Origin: Prochlorococcus sp. AG-311-D23
Lineage (GTDB): Bacteria > Cyanobacteriota > Cyanobacteriia > PCC-6307 > Cyanobiaceae
Length of the DNA stretch: 64,000 bases
Direction: 5' to 3'
NCBI GenBank assembly: GCA_003284445.1
Contig: QBVH01000002.1
Location: 41,848-105,847 of the forward strand
Part shown: positions 12,668 to 20,808 of the stretch, in pieces
Position numbering within the stretch: position 1 is the first letter of the stretch
Layout: each line of letters starts with the position of its first letter
The notes under the pieces: generated by a model
What the model saw: only the letters and a program-made list of their open reading frames with translations
Database searches by the model: none
What the model was told of the DNA's origin: nothing
Program-made: the position numbers and the translations under genes

Positions 12668-12842
12668 TAAGAAAAATCCAATCAAGATTTAATTCCTTAA
12701 GTTTTCTGTAAGTTAAGGAAATACATGAACAAAAGAAGCTCATGAACGTAGATATAGAGTAAAAATACTTAGGAATTACAAAAACGACTAAAGTCAGGAC
12801 TGATGATCTAGATAGTAAAACAATAATTATTACTTTTGCTCA

Positions 12843-13577
12843 CTAATTACAAGACAAGGCACTGGGTTGCTGTTTAACAAGCTCAAAGAATTCTTGTTTC
12901 AGACTAGGATCATGTCTAAAATCGCCTCTTACTACTGAATTAATCATGCTTGTATTAGGCTCTTTAACTCCTCGCCAACACATACAAAAATGTTTAGCTT
13001 TAACAAGAATTGCTAAACCTTTGGGTTCGCACAAGCTCTCGATTTCATCGGCAAGAATCATGACAGCTTCTTCTTGAATATGAGGTCTAGAAAATACCCA
13101 ATCAGCTACACGAGCAAACTTTGATATTCCAATAACTTTATCTCCCGGCTTAATTCCAATCCAGCAGTCACCGATAATTGGGACTAGATGATGTGAACAA
13201 GCAGAGCGAACACTTATTGGCCCAAGAGTATATATTTCATCTAAATTCTTAGCATTTGGGAAATCTGTAACTTTAGGTTGTTTCTTGTATCTACCTTTGA
13301 AAACTTCGTTTATGTACATTCTTGAAACTCTTTCTGCAGTTTCTTGAGAGTTATGATCATTATCTACATCAATTAATAATGACTTAAGTAATTCTTTTAC
13401 TCTCATAGCGACTTCTTTTTCAAGACTTTCAAGTTCGCCTGGAAAAATGTATTCAGAAATATTATCGTTAGCATGAAATCTTGCACCTTCAGATTGCAAA
13501 CGATGCCGAATAATTTCTGATGTTAGTTGCAAAGTTATTTTTTCTTTAACGCCTTTATCTGTCGATTTAGAAGTCAT
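12843..13577 (-). CDS. folE: GTP cyclohydrolase I
   Basis: 244-aa Zn-dependent enzyme converting GTP to dihydroneopterin triphosphate, the first step of folate and pterin synthesis. Motifs are ACSHHLVPIIGDCWIGIKP (with Zn-ligand Cys and His), VIGISKFARVADWVFSRP, and the C-terminal AKHFCMCWRGVKEPNTSM with the second Zn ligand Cys. I chose the ATG at 13577 (MTSKSTDKG). An upstream in-frame ATG at 13628 adds 17 residues without family character. The stretch SLLIDVDNDHNSQETAERV is the usual region before the catalytic core. The gene stands alone, with AT-rich spacers on both sides. Confidence 0.94.
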   Translation of the reverse strand: MTSKSTDKGVKEKITLQLTSEIIRHRLQSEGARFHANDNISEYIFPGELESLEKEVAMRVKELLKSLLIDVDNDHNSQETAERVSRMYINEVFKGRYKKQPKVTDFPNAKNLDEIYTLGPISVRSACSHHLVPIIGDCWIGIKPGDKVIGISKFARVADWVFSRPHIQEEAVMILADEIESLCEPKGLAILVKAKHFCMCWRGVKEPNTSMINSVVRGDFRHDPSLKQEFFELVKQQPSALSCN

Positions 13578-13888
13578 AATTTTATATGAAAAATTAAAAA
13601 AGCAGTCTCTACTTGAATTAATAACCAAGTGACCCTAACACAATGGGGGCTCGACAGTTGGCTATAAAGGTTGGTTCACTATTCTATAAAGAATAAAGAT
13701 ACTCTTAAATCATTGGTAGTATTGATTTTTCACTTGATCAAATTCATAAACTAGAGTTTTGAATACATGAATAACAGCTTTATCTGAATAACTGATGAAA
13801 ATTTTATTTATTATTCAAAAAATATTCGATGACAAAGACAATTAATGAATTATCCTAAAAGCTAGTAGATCTAGACAAAACTAGAGAA

Positions 13889-14149
13889 GTGAATAATCTC
13901 AAGCCAATCCTTTCGACTTTGGTCCTTTCCTTATCTTTTTACCTAATCGGATGCTCTGATAATTCTAAGGAAAGTAAAACCCATTCAATATTTGCGACCA
14001 AAACAGAAGCAGAGAAAGCAGCCAAGGATTTTAATTGCACCGGAGCTCATAGGATGGGTGAAAAATGGATGCCTTGTCAAAGCCATACTGATCATGAAGA
14101 GGCAGGAAAAAATGAATCACATGAGGGAAATCATCATCATCACCACTGA
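13889..14149 (+). CDS. DUF3721 lipoprotein with a poly-His tail
   Basis: 86-aa predicted lipoprotein starting at a GTG. The N terminus has a hydrophobic run ending in the lipobox LIGC (Cys22). The DUF3721 motif TKTEAEKAAKDFNCTGAHRM continues into GEKWMPCQSH. The C terminus ends NHHHHH after an acidic/His stretch. The two conserved Cys (CTGAH and MPC) and the His tail suggest metal binding, but no function is established. The next gene, 12 bp downstream, repeats the same motif, so the pair are probably paralogues in one operon. Confidence 0.8.
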   Translation: MNNLKPILSTLVLSLSFYLIGCSDNSKESKTHSIFATKTEAEKAAKDFNCTGAHRMGEKWMPCQSHTDHEEAGKNESHEGNHHHHH

Positions 14150-14161
14150 TATTTTTAGGTA

Positions 14162-14605
14162 ATGACAACTTCAAATAGCACCAATCAGAACAATTCTGAA
14201 GCGCCTTCGCATTGTGGAAGCAAACCAAAAAAAATTGCATTTGGAATAGCACCACTTGGATTCATTTCCATTGGAATTGTTCCCATGGGTATTATTAGCA
14301 TTGGAATTGTTCCCATGGGTGTCGTTTCTATTGGCGCTGTAGCCATGGGAGTGGTTAATGCCTCAATAGTCGGAATGGGAATATTTTCTGCAGGAATAAC
14401 AACTATGGGTCTGAAAGTATGGAGTCCAGAAAACAATGCTATTCATGAGTCAATCAATAGTTCTAATTCTTCGTCTTCGAAAAATATTTATGCATATCCA
14501 ACTAAATCTCAGGCAGAGATCGAAGCCAAAAAGCTCGGATGCGCTGGAGTCCATAAGATGGGTAAATTATGGATGCCTTGTGCAATCCATATCAAACCTA
14601 ACTAA
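14162..14605 (+). CDS. DUF3721 protein with six 10-residue glycine repeats
   Basis: 147-aa protein of two parts. Residues about 27-86 are six consecutive 10-residue units of the form xGIVPMGxxS (for example IGIVPMGIIS then IGIVPMGVVS). They are followed by a C-terminal DUF3721 motif, YPTKSQAEIEAKKLGCAGVH, then KMGKLWMPC. The repeat region is hydrophobic and could be membrane-inserted or a solenoid. There is no signal peptide before it. Two of the units are nearly identical in DNA as well, which suggests recent repeat expansion. Function is unknown; it sits 12 bp after another DUF3721 gene. Confidence 0.78.
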   Translation: MTTSNSTNQNNSEAPSHCGSKPKKIAFGIAPLGFISIGIVPMGIISIGIVPMGVVSIGAVAMGVVNASIVGMGIFSAGITTMGLKVWSPENNAIHESINSSNSSSSKNIYAYPTKSQAEIEAKKLGCAGVHKMGKLWMPCAIHIKPN

Positions 14606-14736
14606 TCTTGAAGCGATTGAGAATTTAAAGTTGTTCTATAAAATTCTTGGAAATAAGTATAAAAGCAATTCAAATTCTTCTTCTTTTAATAACAACTTAG
14701 GATTTAATTAACTATCGAAAAGTGATCTTAATTGAT

Positions 14737-15354
14737 CTAAGAATATATATCTTCGACTAACATTGAACCTTTTTCGCAAATTTGCTGCTGTGAAGGGAAC
14801 TCTTTATCGGAACAACAACATTCTCCTCTATCAGAATTATTTATCCAATTAATTATCCCTGTTCGGATTGGCTGAGGACATACCTCCCCTTTTTTAAGGT
14901 GATTAATTTCTTCGCTTGTTAAAGGATCAGCATGCTCAATAAAAAGAGACTCTTTAAGTCTAAAAGAACATGTCTCATCCCATTGCTCAAAACAATTTAT
15001 ATGATTTATAAAATCATTCCATGCCTCTTTCATTGATCTGTATCCTTTTCTTTTTAACTCTTTTCTAAAAACAGCTTTGATGAATTCATTAAAATTTTCT
15101 ACTTCTTGAGATGTAAAAGGTTGGGTTCTTTGAGCTTTAAGTGCTGACAATTGAATATTATTTTCAATTAATTGAAGCCTTTGTTCAATAGTTTGAAATC
15201 TAGAATCTATCGATTCAACAGGAAGGTTCTCTATTTGATTAACAAAACAATCAGAGACATAACTAACCAATGATTTACCAGAAATTCTGGCACTCTCTTT
15301 AATCTTTTCTAAGAGTTTTGGATCAATACTTACATTAAGTTGCGTTCTCTTCAT
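14737..15354 (-). CDS. Ribbon-helix-helix domain protein
   Basis: 205-aa protein. The N terminus RTQLNVSIDPKLLEKIKESA continues as RISGKSLVSYVSDCF, matching the beta-strand/helix/helix layout of Arc/CopG/MetJ DNA-binding domains. Residues 60-90 look like a short coiled coil (RFQTIEQRLQLIENNI). The C-terminal half is rich in Cys, Trp and Phe (INHINCFEQWDETCSF, RGECCCSDKEF) and I cannot place it in a family. A DNA-binding regulator is plausible, but the target is unknown. It stands alone, convergent with the DUF3721 pair and 157 bp upstream of the znuB end. Confidence 0.65.
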   Translation of the reverse strand: MKRTQLNVSIDPKLLEKIKESARISGKSLVSYVSDCFVNQIENLPVESIDSRFQTIEQRLQLIENNIQLSALKAQRTQPFTSQEVENFNEFIKAVFRKELKRKGYRSMKEAWNDFINHINCFEQWDETCSFRLKESLFIEHADPLTSEEINHLKKGEVCPQPIRTGIINWINNSDRGECCCSDKEFPSQQQICEKGSMLVEDIYS

Positions 15355-15510
15355 GATTCAATCAATAAAAGGACGAATTAGAAGTAATCATTGATTATTT
15401 TATTCAAACAAAAATCAATCCGTTGTTATTTTTAGATTTCTTGATGTAAGTCCATCTTTTAGAGCCTCTTAAAAAAGCCAACAAAAATCAAGTAAATTTT
15501 TGAACTAAAT

Positions 15511-16296
15511 CTAATTATTCTTGGGAAGCAAAATCAATGAGATGACACACAGAACGCTAATAAGAGGGCCTGGAGGCAAATTCATAATCATAGCTAGTGA
15601 AAAACCTATGAGTGATAAAACCAATCCAAATATGGATGATCGAAGCATGGCAATCCATAGAGATCTAGCTTTCTGCAACCCCAACAAAGTTGGGGTTGAA
15701 AGTAACGCAATCACAAGGATTACCCCGACTGCTGACATTGAGCTCACAATGACAAGTGCAGTGGTGAAACCTAGGGCTAAGTTCAAAAACGAAACATTAA
15801 CTCCACTTGAAGCAGCTCCTTCTGGGTCTAAGCCAATATGAACAAGCTTGTCGTAACCAAATAGCATTAGGCAAATGAATGCCGAGAATGCAATCAGAGT
15901 TCTTAATAAATCGCTCAAATTTGCAGTTAATAAATCACCAAACAAAACAGCTTCCAAATCAATCCTGATTCCAAGTAGAGGGATAAGCAAAACACCAAGC
16001 CCCATCGAACCAGCAAGAATTGTATTCATTACAGCTTCATAATTTTGATTTTTTTTATTTGTCAAACTTTCTGCAGCAATAGCTCCCACTAATCCGCTTA
16101 AGACACCTCCAATAGATGGATCAATCCCAAGAGCCATAGCCAAGGCAAGTCCTGGTAAAACACAGTGTGAAATTAAATTGACTTGAAGAAGCCTTTTATG
16201 AGTTATCAATACAGATCCCATTGCAGGGCAAAGCACTCCTGAGAAGGAAGTTATTAGAAGAGGAATTATCCACCAACTTGTATTAATAAAAGACAT
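15511..16296 (-). CDS. znuB: Zinc ABC transporter permease
   Basis: 261-aa polytopic inner-membrane permease of the ABC-3 family (ZnuB/MntB/TroC). It has about seven or eight hydrophobic segments, beginning WWIIPLLITSFSGVLCPAMG. The family hallmark HCVLPGLALAMALGIDP is near residue 44, and VGVILVIALLSTPTLLG is near residue 200. The gene is divergent from zur, and together with znuC and znuA makes a complete zinc importer. Zinc rather than manganese is inferred from the Zur-like regulator and the His/Asp-rich ZnuA next door. Confidence 0.92.
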   Translation of the reverse strand: MSFINTSWWIIPLLITSFSGVLCPAMGSVLITHKRLLQVNLISHCVLPGLALAMALGIDPSIGGVLSGLVGAIAAESLTNKKNQNYEAVMNTILAGSMGLGVLLIPLLGIRIDLEAVLFGDLLTANLSDLLRTLIAFSAFICLMLFGYDKLVHIGLDPEGAASSGVNVSFLNLALGFTTALVIVSSMSAVGVILVIALLSTPTLLGLQKARSLWIAMLRSSIFGLVLSLIGFSLAMIMNLPPGPLISVLCVISLILLPKNN

Positions 16297-16349
16297 TAAG
16301 CAAATGATTTAGTATGTTCAGGAAGAAAGATCAAATTGAGATCTTGCTA

Positions 16350-16751
16350 ATGAATAAAAGCAAGCCTGACATCACGAAGAGACAACAACAACTTCTCAAC
16401 GAACTCAAGAGATGTACTGATGAGTTGAGTGGACAAGAACTGCATAGAAAATTTCATAATGGTGAAAAGGCAATGGGTCTGACGACTGTATACAGGAACT
16501 TGCAAGCGTTAGTAAAGCAAGGCTTGATTCGCTCGAGACACCTCCCTAACGGCGAGGTCCTTTATGCCCCAGTTGAAAGAGATATTCATCATTTAACTTG
16601 CGTAAGCTGCGGAGAAACCACTCGATTGCAGGGATGCCCAGTCAAAACAATGCACATACCCCAGAAAGCCTCTAAAAGATTTGAACTGTTGTTTCATACT
16701 CTTGAATACTTTGGCCTCTGCCAAAATTGTTCGCAAGAATTGAATGCTTGA
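16350..16751 (+). CDS. zur: Fur-family zinc uptake regulator (Zur)
   Basis: 133-aa Fur-family repressor. Winged-helix part: ITKRQQQLLNELKRCTDELS followed by LTTVYRNLQALVKQGLIRS. Metal part: HHLTCVSCGETTRLQGCPV and a second CxxC, LCQNCS, together the structural Zn site. I chose the ATG at 16350; an in-frame ATG at 16314 adds 12 residues (MFRKKDQIEILL) not typical of the family. It sits inside the znu cluster, divergent from znuB and convergent with znuC, which argues for Zur rather than Fur or PerR. It probably represses znu genes when zinc is sufficient. Confidence 0.9.
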   Translation: MNKSKPDITKRQQQLLNELKRCTDELSGQELHRKFHNGEKAMGLTTVYRNLQALVKQGLIRSRHLPNGEVLYAPVERDIHHLTCVSCGETTRLQGCPVKTMHIPQKASKRFELLFHTLEYFGLCQNCSQELNA

Positions 16752-16777
16752 TGGAATTGAATAAATATCAATCACGA

Positions 16778-17473
16778 CTATATTTTCCATCTCAGATAGT
16801 TAATTGAACTAAGTTTTTCCTGCACCTCTTCAGGGTTACCAGAAGCCAAAATAATCTTATCTAGAACAACAACCTTGTCATAAGCATTTAATGATGTGCC
16901 CCAATCGTGACTACTGACGAAGACTGTCAATCCAGAATCAGCTAATTGACGGATAATTAATAAGAAGTCTTCCTTTGCGGGGGGATCAAATGCGGAACAA
17001 GGTTCATCAAGTAGAAATATTTTGGCAGGATTCATCAAGGTTTTCGCGAGTAATGCTCTTTGTTGCTGACCACCGGATAAAGCATCAAGTCGCCTTTTTG
17101 CTAAATGGGATATTCCAACACGTTGAAGAGCCGCTTCTAATTCACAACAAGTCGATTTCGAATGATTGACTCGACCTAAAGAAACTAATCCTTCAACAGT
17201 AATTGGAAAATTCCAATTCAGCTTCCCCCTCTGAGGCATCAAAGCCACTTGAGATCGATTATTTCTCAATGGTTTTCCGTCAACAGTAATTTCTCCTTGA
17301 TCCGGATTACTACTCCCTTGCAGCAGGCTTAATAATGTGGACTTACCAGCTCCATTTGGACCAACAAGAGCTGTCAAAGTACCTTGCTCAAGCTTTAGAG
17401 AAACGTTGCTTAAAGCAGGTTTAATTTTACTTGAATAAGAATATGTCAAATTTTCAGCAATCAAGCTAGGCAT
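16778..17473 (-). CDS. znuC: Zinc ABC transporter ATP-binding protein
   Basis: 231-aa ABC ATPase energising the ZnuB permease. Walker A is GPNGAGKSTLL (about residue 37), the signature is LSGGQQQRALLAKTL, Walker B is KIFLLDEPCSAFDP, and the switch His is in SSHDWG. The N terminus MPSLIAENLTYSYSS is a normal ABC start. It is transcribed divergently from znuA, with a Zur-box-like palindrome in the 89-bp gap. It is separated from znuB by the oppositely oriented zur, so znuC and znuB are not in one simple operon. Confidence 0.93.
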   Translation of the reverse strand: MPSLIAENLTYSYSSKIKPALSNVSLKLEQGTLTALVGPNGAGKSTLLSLLQGSSNPDQGEITVDGKPLRNNRSQVALMPQRGKLNWNFPITVEGLVSLGRVNHSKSTCCELEAALQRVGISHLAKRRLDALSGGQQQRALLAKTLMNPAKIFLLDEPCSAFDPPAKEDFLLIIRQLADSGLTVFVSSHDWGTSLNAYDKVVVLDKIILASGNPEEVQEKLSSINYLRWKI

Positions 17474-17525
17474 CTATTAAAGGATTTGCTGACAAGAAAC
17501 ATAATATACTTGCCAAGAGCAAATG

Positions 17526-17542
17526 AAAATGATTATCGTTTT
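17526..17542. promoter_or_regulatory. Putative Zur box between znuC and znuA
   Basis: A 17-bp palindrome, AAAATGATTATCGTTTT, centred on base 17534 with seven of eight pairs matching. It resembles the AT-rich TGATAATNATTATCA type of operator described for cyanobacterial Zur. It lies in the only shared promoter region of znuC and znuA, about 21 bp from the znuA ATG and 53 bp from the znuC start. That position would let Zur repress both directions. Binding is inferred, not shown. Confidence 0.7.
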
Positions 17543-17562
17543 AGATACGATTCATTTCCTTA

Positions 17563-19041
17563 ATGTCGAACTCTTCAAATCAGTCAAAAAAAACTAATCC
17601 CATAATCAATAAGACAGCTCTCAAAAGTTCTCTTGTTGCTGGAGCATTTTTATTTTCTGGCATCAATCAGACAGCACAGGCAAATACAAAATCAATTGTT
17701 GCTGTAGAGCCATTGGTTTGCGATGTTGTCTCTGCAATTGCACCACCCTCAACGCCCGTAACCTGCTTAATTGACAGAAAACAAGATGTTCATGATGTCA
17801 AGATCACTCCAAGGCAAGCTCAAACACTAAAGAGTGCGAAGCAAGTATTTACTCTTGGTTCAGAGATGAACCCTGCAATTAAAAAATGGTTAGATAATCC
17901 CTTAACTGTTGTTGTTGGCGTAAGTGCAATAGAAATAGACGATCATGACGACCACGATGATCATGACGATAATTCAGCTGCTAAACATGATGACCATGAT
18001 GACCATGGCGATGAACATGGAGAGGGAGATTTTGAGTGGGCTGGTGTTTTTGACCTTTCAGCAGGAACCTACAAATGGTCTTTTGCCAAAGTCAACGGAG
18101 ACTATGCAGATCCTGCCATGAAAATGGTTATTCTTAATTCCGGTGATATTGAAGCATCAGAAGAGCTTGCTAAAGAATTATTAGGATCCAAAAATTCAGA
18201 AGTTAAGCGCAATAATGACAAACTTGTTGCACAAGAAAAAGCCTACGTTCTTACATTTAATGAAAAGAAAGACATCACAACATTTACTGTAGAAATCAAA
18301 AAAGCTGGTAAATACGCTTTCTTTACTGAGCATATGCCTTTTGAGTTTGAAGCCGATGAACATTTCTTTAAAGATGTTGCAGGAGACGATGTTGAACCGA
18401 TTGCCCAAGTACCAGATGAAGGAGATCATCATCACCATGACCATGGAGGATTAGATCCTCATATCTGGCATGATCCACATAACATCATCAAAATGGGAGA
18501 TGTCATTTCCAAAAATATCAACAAGAAGATTTCCTTCTTTGATAGAGAAACTAAAAAAGTTTTAAAAGAAAGAACTCAATCTGTGAATTCCATTTTGGAA
18601 GATCTAGATCAATGGACACAAGTACAAATAGCTACAATTCCTTCTGATCAAAAGACGATGGTTTCTAAGCACAAATCGATGGAATATTACGGAGATGCAT
18701 TTGGATTAAAGACTATGAGCCTCCTAGATGTTCTTGGTGATTCATCCAGCCTTAGGCCTCAAACTATTGCAACAGTAATAGCGGAGCTTAAAGAAGAAAA
18801 CGTTAAAGTTTTATTCGCTGAGCAAAAGCCTCCTTCAAAGCTATTGAAAAACCTCAGCAGACAAACTTCCACTCCTATCGCATCAAATCAAATTTATGTT
18901 GACGGTCTAATGCCAACAGGAAATACTGTTTCAGTCGCTGTACATAACACCTGCACAATTGTTAATTCACTTGGTGGAAAATGTGATGAGAAAGAGGGTA
19001 ATGAACTTGAGGGGAAATGGAATTCTTTAATTAATCCTTAA
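17563..19041 (+). CDS. znuA: Zinc ABC transporter substrate-binding protein with large insert
   Basis: 492-aa periplasmic zinc-binding protein, far longer than typical ZnuA (about 300-330). An N-terminal hydrophobic segment at about residues 24-41 looks like a signal peptide. The first ZnuA lobe (KSIVAVEPLVCDVVSAIAPP) is interrupted by an Asp/His-rich run (DDHDDHDDHDD, then DDHDDHGDEHGEGD). Next comes an insert of about 115 residues (157-275) starting FEWAGVFDLSAGTYKWSF, then another His cluster (DHHHHDHGG). The chain then resumes with DPHIWHDPHNIIKMGDVI and the C-terminal lobe. The insert resembles one in the GTPase encoded at 19426. His runs are known zinc-loading loops in ZnuA; the insert's job is unknown. 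Confidence 0.93.
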   Translation: MSNSSNQSKKTNPIINKTALKSSLVAGAFLFSGINQTAQANTKSIVAVEPLVCDVVSAIAPPSTPVTCLIDRKQDVHDVKITPRQAQTLKSAKQVFTLGSEMNPAIKKWLDNPLTVVVGVSAIEIDDHDDHDDHDDNSAAKHDDHDDHGDEHGEGDFEWAGVFDLSAGTYKWSFAKVNGDYADPAMKMVILNSGDIEASEELAKELLGSKNSEVKRNNDKLVAQEKAYVLTFNEKKDITTFTVEIKKAGKYAFFTEHMPFEFEADEHFFKDVAGDDVEPIAQVPDEGDHHHHDHGGLDPHIWHDPHNIIKMGDVISKNINKKISFFDRETKKVLKERTQSVNSILEDLDQWTQVQIATIPSDQKTMVSKHKSMEYYGDAFGLKTMSLLDVLGDSSSLRPQTIATVIAELKEENVKVLFAEQKPPSKLLKNLSRQTSTPIASNQIYVDGLMPTGNTVSVAVHNTCTIVNSLGGKCDEKEGNELEGKWNSLINP

Positions 19042-19051
19042 CTTTTACAGA

Positions 19052-19092
19052 TTCAATCCTGTCTACATTTGTAAAATGTTCACAGGATTGAA
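19052..19092 (+). promoter_or_regulatory. Long hairpin between znuA and the 105-aa gene
   Basis: A nearly perfect inverted repeat. TTCAATCCTGT (19052-19062) pairs with ACAGGATTGAA (19082-19092), and inside it ACATTT pairs with AAATGT. There is no T-run after it on the plus strand, so it is not a standard intrinsic terminator. It may stabilise or process the znuA transcript, or regulate the next gene, whose TTG start lies 7 bp beyond. Confidence 0.65.
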
Positions 19093-19098
19093 CAAAAA

Positions 19099-19416
19099 TT
19101 GTTTCCAACCAAAGGATATAAAGTTTACAAACAACACTGGGAAGACCAGGCAGGGTTCATGGGTAAAACACCATGGGATAAAGACAAGATCTTAAAGCTG
19201 ACTATATCAACTGATTTCTATGACAATTTAAAAGAACTTCAATTTTCAAATCATTCGCTTAAGAAAGAGAATGGGAAACATACATTAAGAGTAAAAGTTC
19301 CATACAATTACTATAATCTGGATGATTTTGAATTAAAATCGCTTGAACTATTGGGTATCCAAAAGAGTTGGTTAACTGATATTTCTCTTGATAGCTCTAA
19401 ATGTTCACGTCGTTAA
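19099..19416 (+). CDS. Uncharacterised 105-aa protein in the zinc cluster
   Basis: Open frame starting at a TTG (19099) directly after the hairpin and ending 9 bp before the GTPase gene. The protein is mixed and soluble-looking, rich in Lys, Asp, Tyr and Trp (KVYKQHWEDQAGFMGKTPWD). It has no signal peptide, membrane segment or His cluster, and one Cys near the C terminus. I do not recognise a family. Position between znuA and a COG0523 GTPase, on the same strand, suggests co-regulation by zinc. Confidence 0.6.
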   Translation: MFPTKGYKVYKQHWEDQAGFMGKTPWDKDKILKLTISTDFYDNLKELQFSNHSLKKENGKHTLRVKVPYNYYNLDDFELKSLELLGIQKSWLTDISLDSSKCSRR

Positions 19417-19425
19417 TTCAAGAAA

Positions 19426-20808
19426 ATGAGCAACAAGCAAAAAGTACCCGTAACAATACTGACTGGGTTTCTAGGATCTGGCAAAACAACTCTACTCAAT
19501 CGAATCCTGAGCGAAGAGCACGGTAAAAAAATAGCTGTCATTGAGAATGAATATGGTGAAGTTGGCATTGATCAAGGATTAGTAATCAATGCTGATGAAG
19601 AGGTTTTCGAGATGTCTAACGGTTGCATCTGCTGCACCGTACGTGGAGATTTAATTCGTGTACTAGGAAACCTCATGAAGAGGCGAGACAAATTTGACTA
19701 TGTATTAGTTGAGACTACTGGCCTTGCTGATCCTGGTCCTGTAGCTCAGACATTCTTCATGGACGATGAAATCCGTGATGAGTTTTCACTCGATGGCATA
19801 GTCACACTTGTGGACGCAGCCCACATAGAACAACAACTTGGGCGAAGTGATGAAAGTTCAGAGCAAGTTGCCTTCGCTGACGTCCTTGTTCTAAATAAAA
19901 CTGATCTTGTTTCAGACGAATCACTCGACAACTTAGAGTCACGTCTACGCGATATGAATCGTATGGCTCGAGTAATACGCAGTAAACAAGCAGACGTCTC
20001 AATTGATACTGTGCTCAATCTAAGTGCTTTTGATCTAGATCAAGTACTTCAGCGTCGTCCAACTTTTCTTGAACCAGAATATCCATTTGAGTGGACAGGT
20101 GTGTTTTCACTTGAAGAAGGTCGACATGAACTTACGCTCGAAGAAGGTCCAGACCCCACAATGTCTCTCGTCCTGTTATCAGACCAAGGTAAAGACGAGA
20201 CTGCTCTCAACACAGGTGCTGAATCATGCGTGAGACTCTACGCAGAACAAGAACAACCTATGAATCCAGGGGAGACAGTTCCAGTCGGCAAGCATGTGAG
20301 CCTTCAACTTCAATCTGAAGGGACTAAGTCATTCTTCATAGATGTTGATAAGAAAAGGGATATAGGTCTATTCACTCAACACACAGCCGAAGAGTTTAAT
20401 ATGAAATTAACTAAAGTAAATAATGCACCTACAGACGAGATAAATAATGATCAGAATATCTCTGTAATTTATCCAATAGCTGAGCGGACTTGGGTAGCCG
20501 AGCACGAACACGACGACGAAGTGGGTTCATTCGCTATCGAGCGAGTAGGTGATGTAGATCCAGAAAAACTCAATAGATGGTTAAGTCGACTCCTATCAGA
20601 AAAAGGTGTGGATATATTTCGGACTAAGGGATTCATTAGTTATGCGGGTGAGTCTAAGAGAATAGTGTTTCAAGGAGTACATATGCTCTTCACTGCTCAA
20701 CCTGATAAAGAATGGGGGAGTGAACCTCGCCGCAACCAACTTGTATTTATCGGGAGAAATCTTGATGAAAAAGAAATGATTAGGGAGTTTGATAAGTGCC
20801 TGGTCTAG
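19426..20808 (+). CDS. COG0523 (CobW/ZNG1-like) GTPase with an inserted domain
   Basis: 460-aa metal-handling GTPase of the G3E/COG0523 family, which includes zinc metallochaperones. Walker A is GFLGSGKTTLLNRIL, the metal motif is GCICCTVRGDL (CxCC), the switch is ETTGLADPGPVAQTF, and the guanine motif is LNKTD. From about residue 221 an insert of roughly 115 residues begins FEWTGVFSLEEGRHELTLEE and ends near LFTQHTAEEF. The C-terminal CobW_C domain follows (VDPEKLNRWLSRLLSEKGVD, then FQGVHMLF). The insert resembles that of ZnuA upstream. Placement after znuA supports a zinc-stress role. Its codon use looks richer in CGN arginine codons than its neighbours. Confidence 0.9.
   Translation: MSNKQKVPVTILTGFLGSGKTTLLNRILSEEHGKKIAVIENEYGEVGIDQGLVINADEEVFEMSNGCICCTVRGDLIRVLGNLMKRRDKFDYVLVETTGLADPGPVAQTFFMDDEIRDEFSLDGIVTLVDAAHIEQQLGRSDESSEQVAFADVLVLNKTDLVSDESLDNLESRLRDMNRMARVIRSKQADVSIDTVLNLSAFDLDQVLQRRPTFLEPEYPFEWTGVFSLEEGRHELTLEEGPDPTMSLVLLSDQGKDETALNTGAESCVRLYAEQEQPMNPGETVPVGKHVSLQLQSEGTKSFFIDVDKKRDIGLFTQHTAEEFNMKLTKVNNAPTDEINNDQNISVIYPIAERTWVAEHEHDDEVGSFAIERVGDVDPEKLNRWLSRLLSEKGVDIFRTKGFISYAGESKRIVFQGVHMLFTAQPDKEWGSEPRRNQLVFIGRNLDEKEMIREFDKCLV

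Noticed and set aside
12693-12720. Hairpin TTCCTTAA/TTAAGGAA after the tRNA
   Set aside because: The stem is AT-rich with no T-run; too weak to call a terminator.
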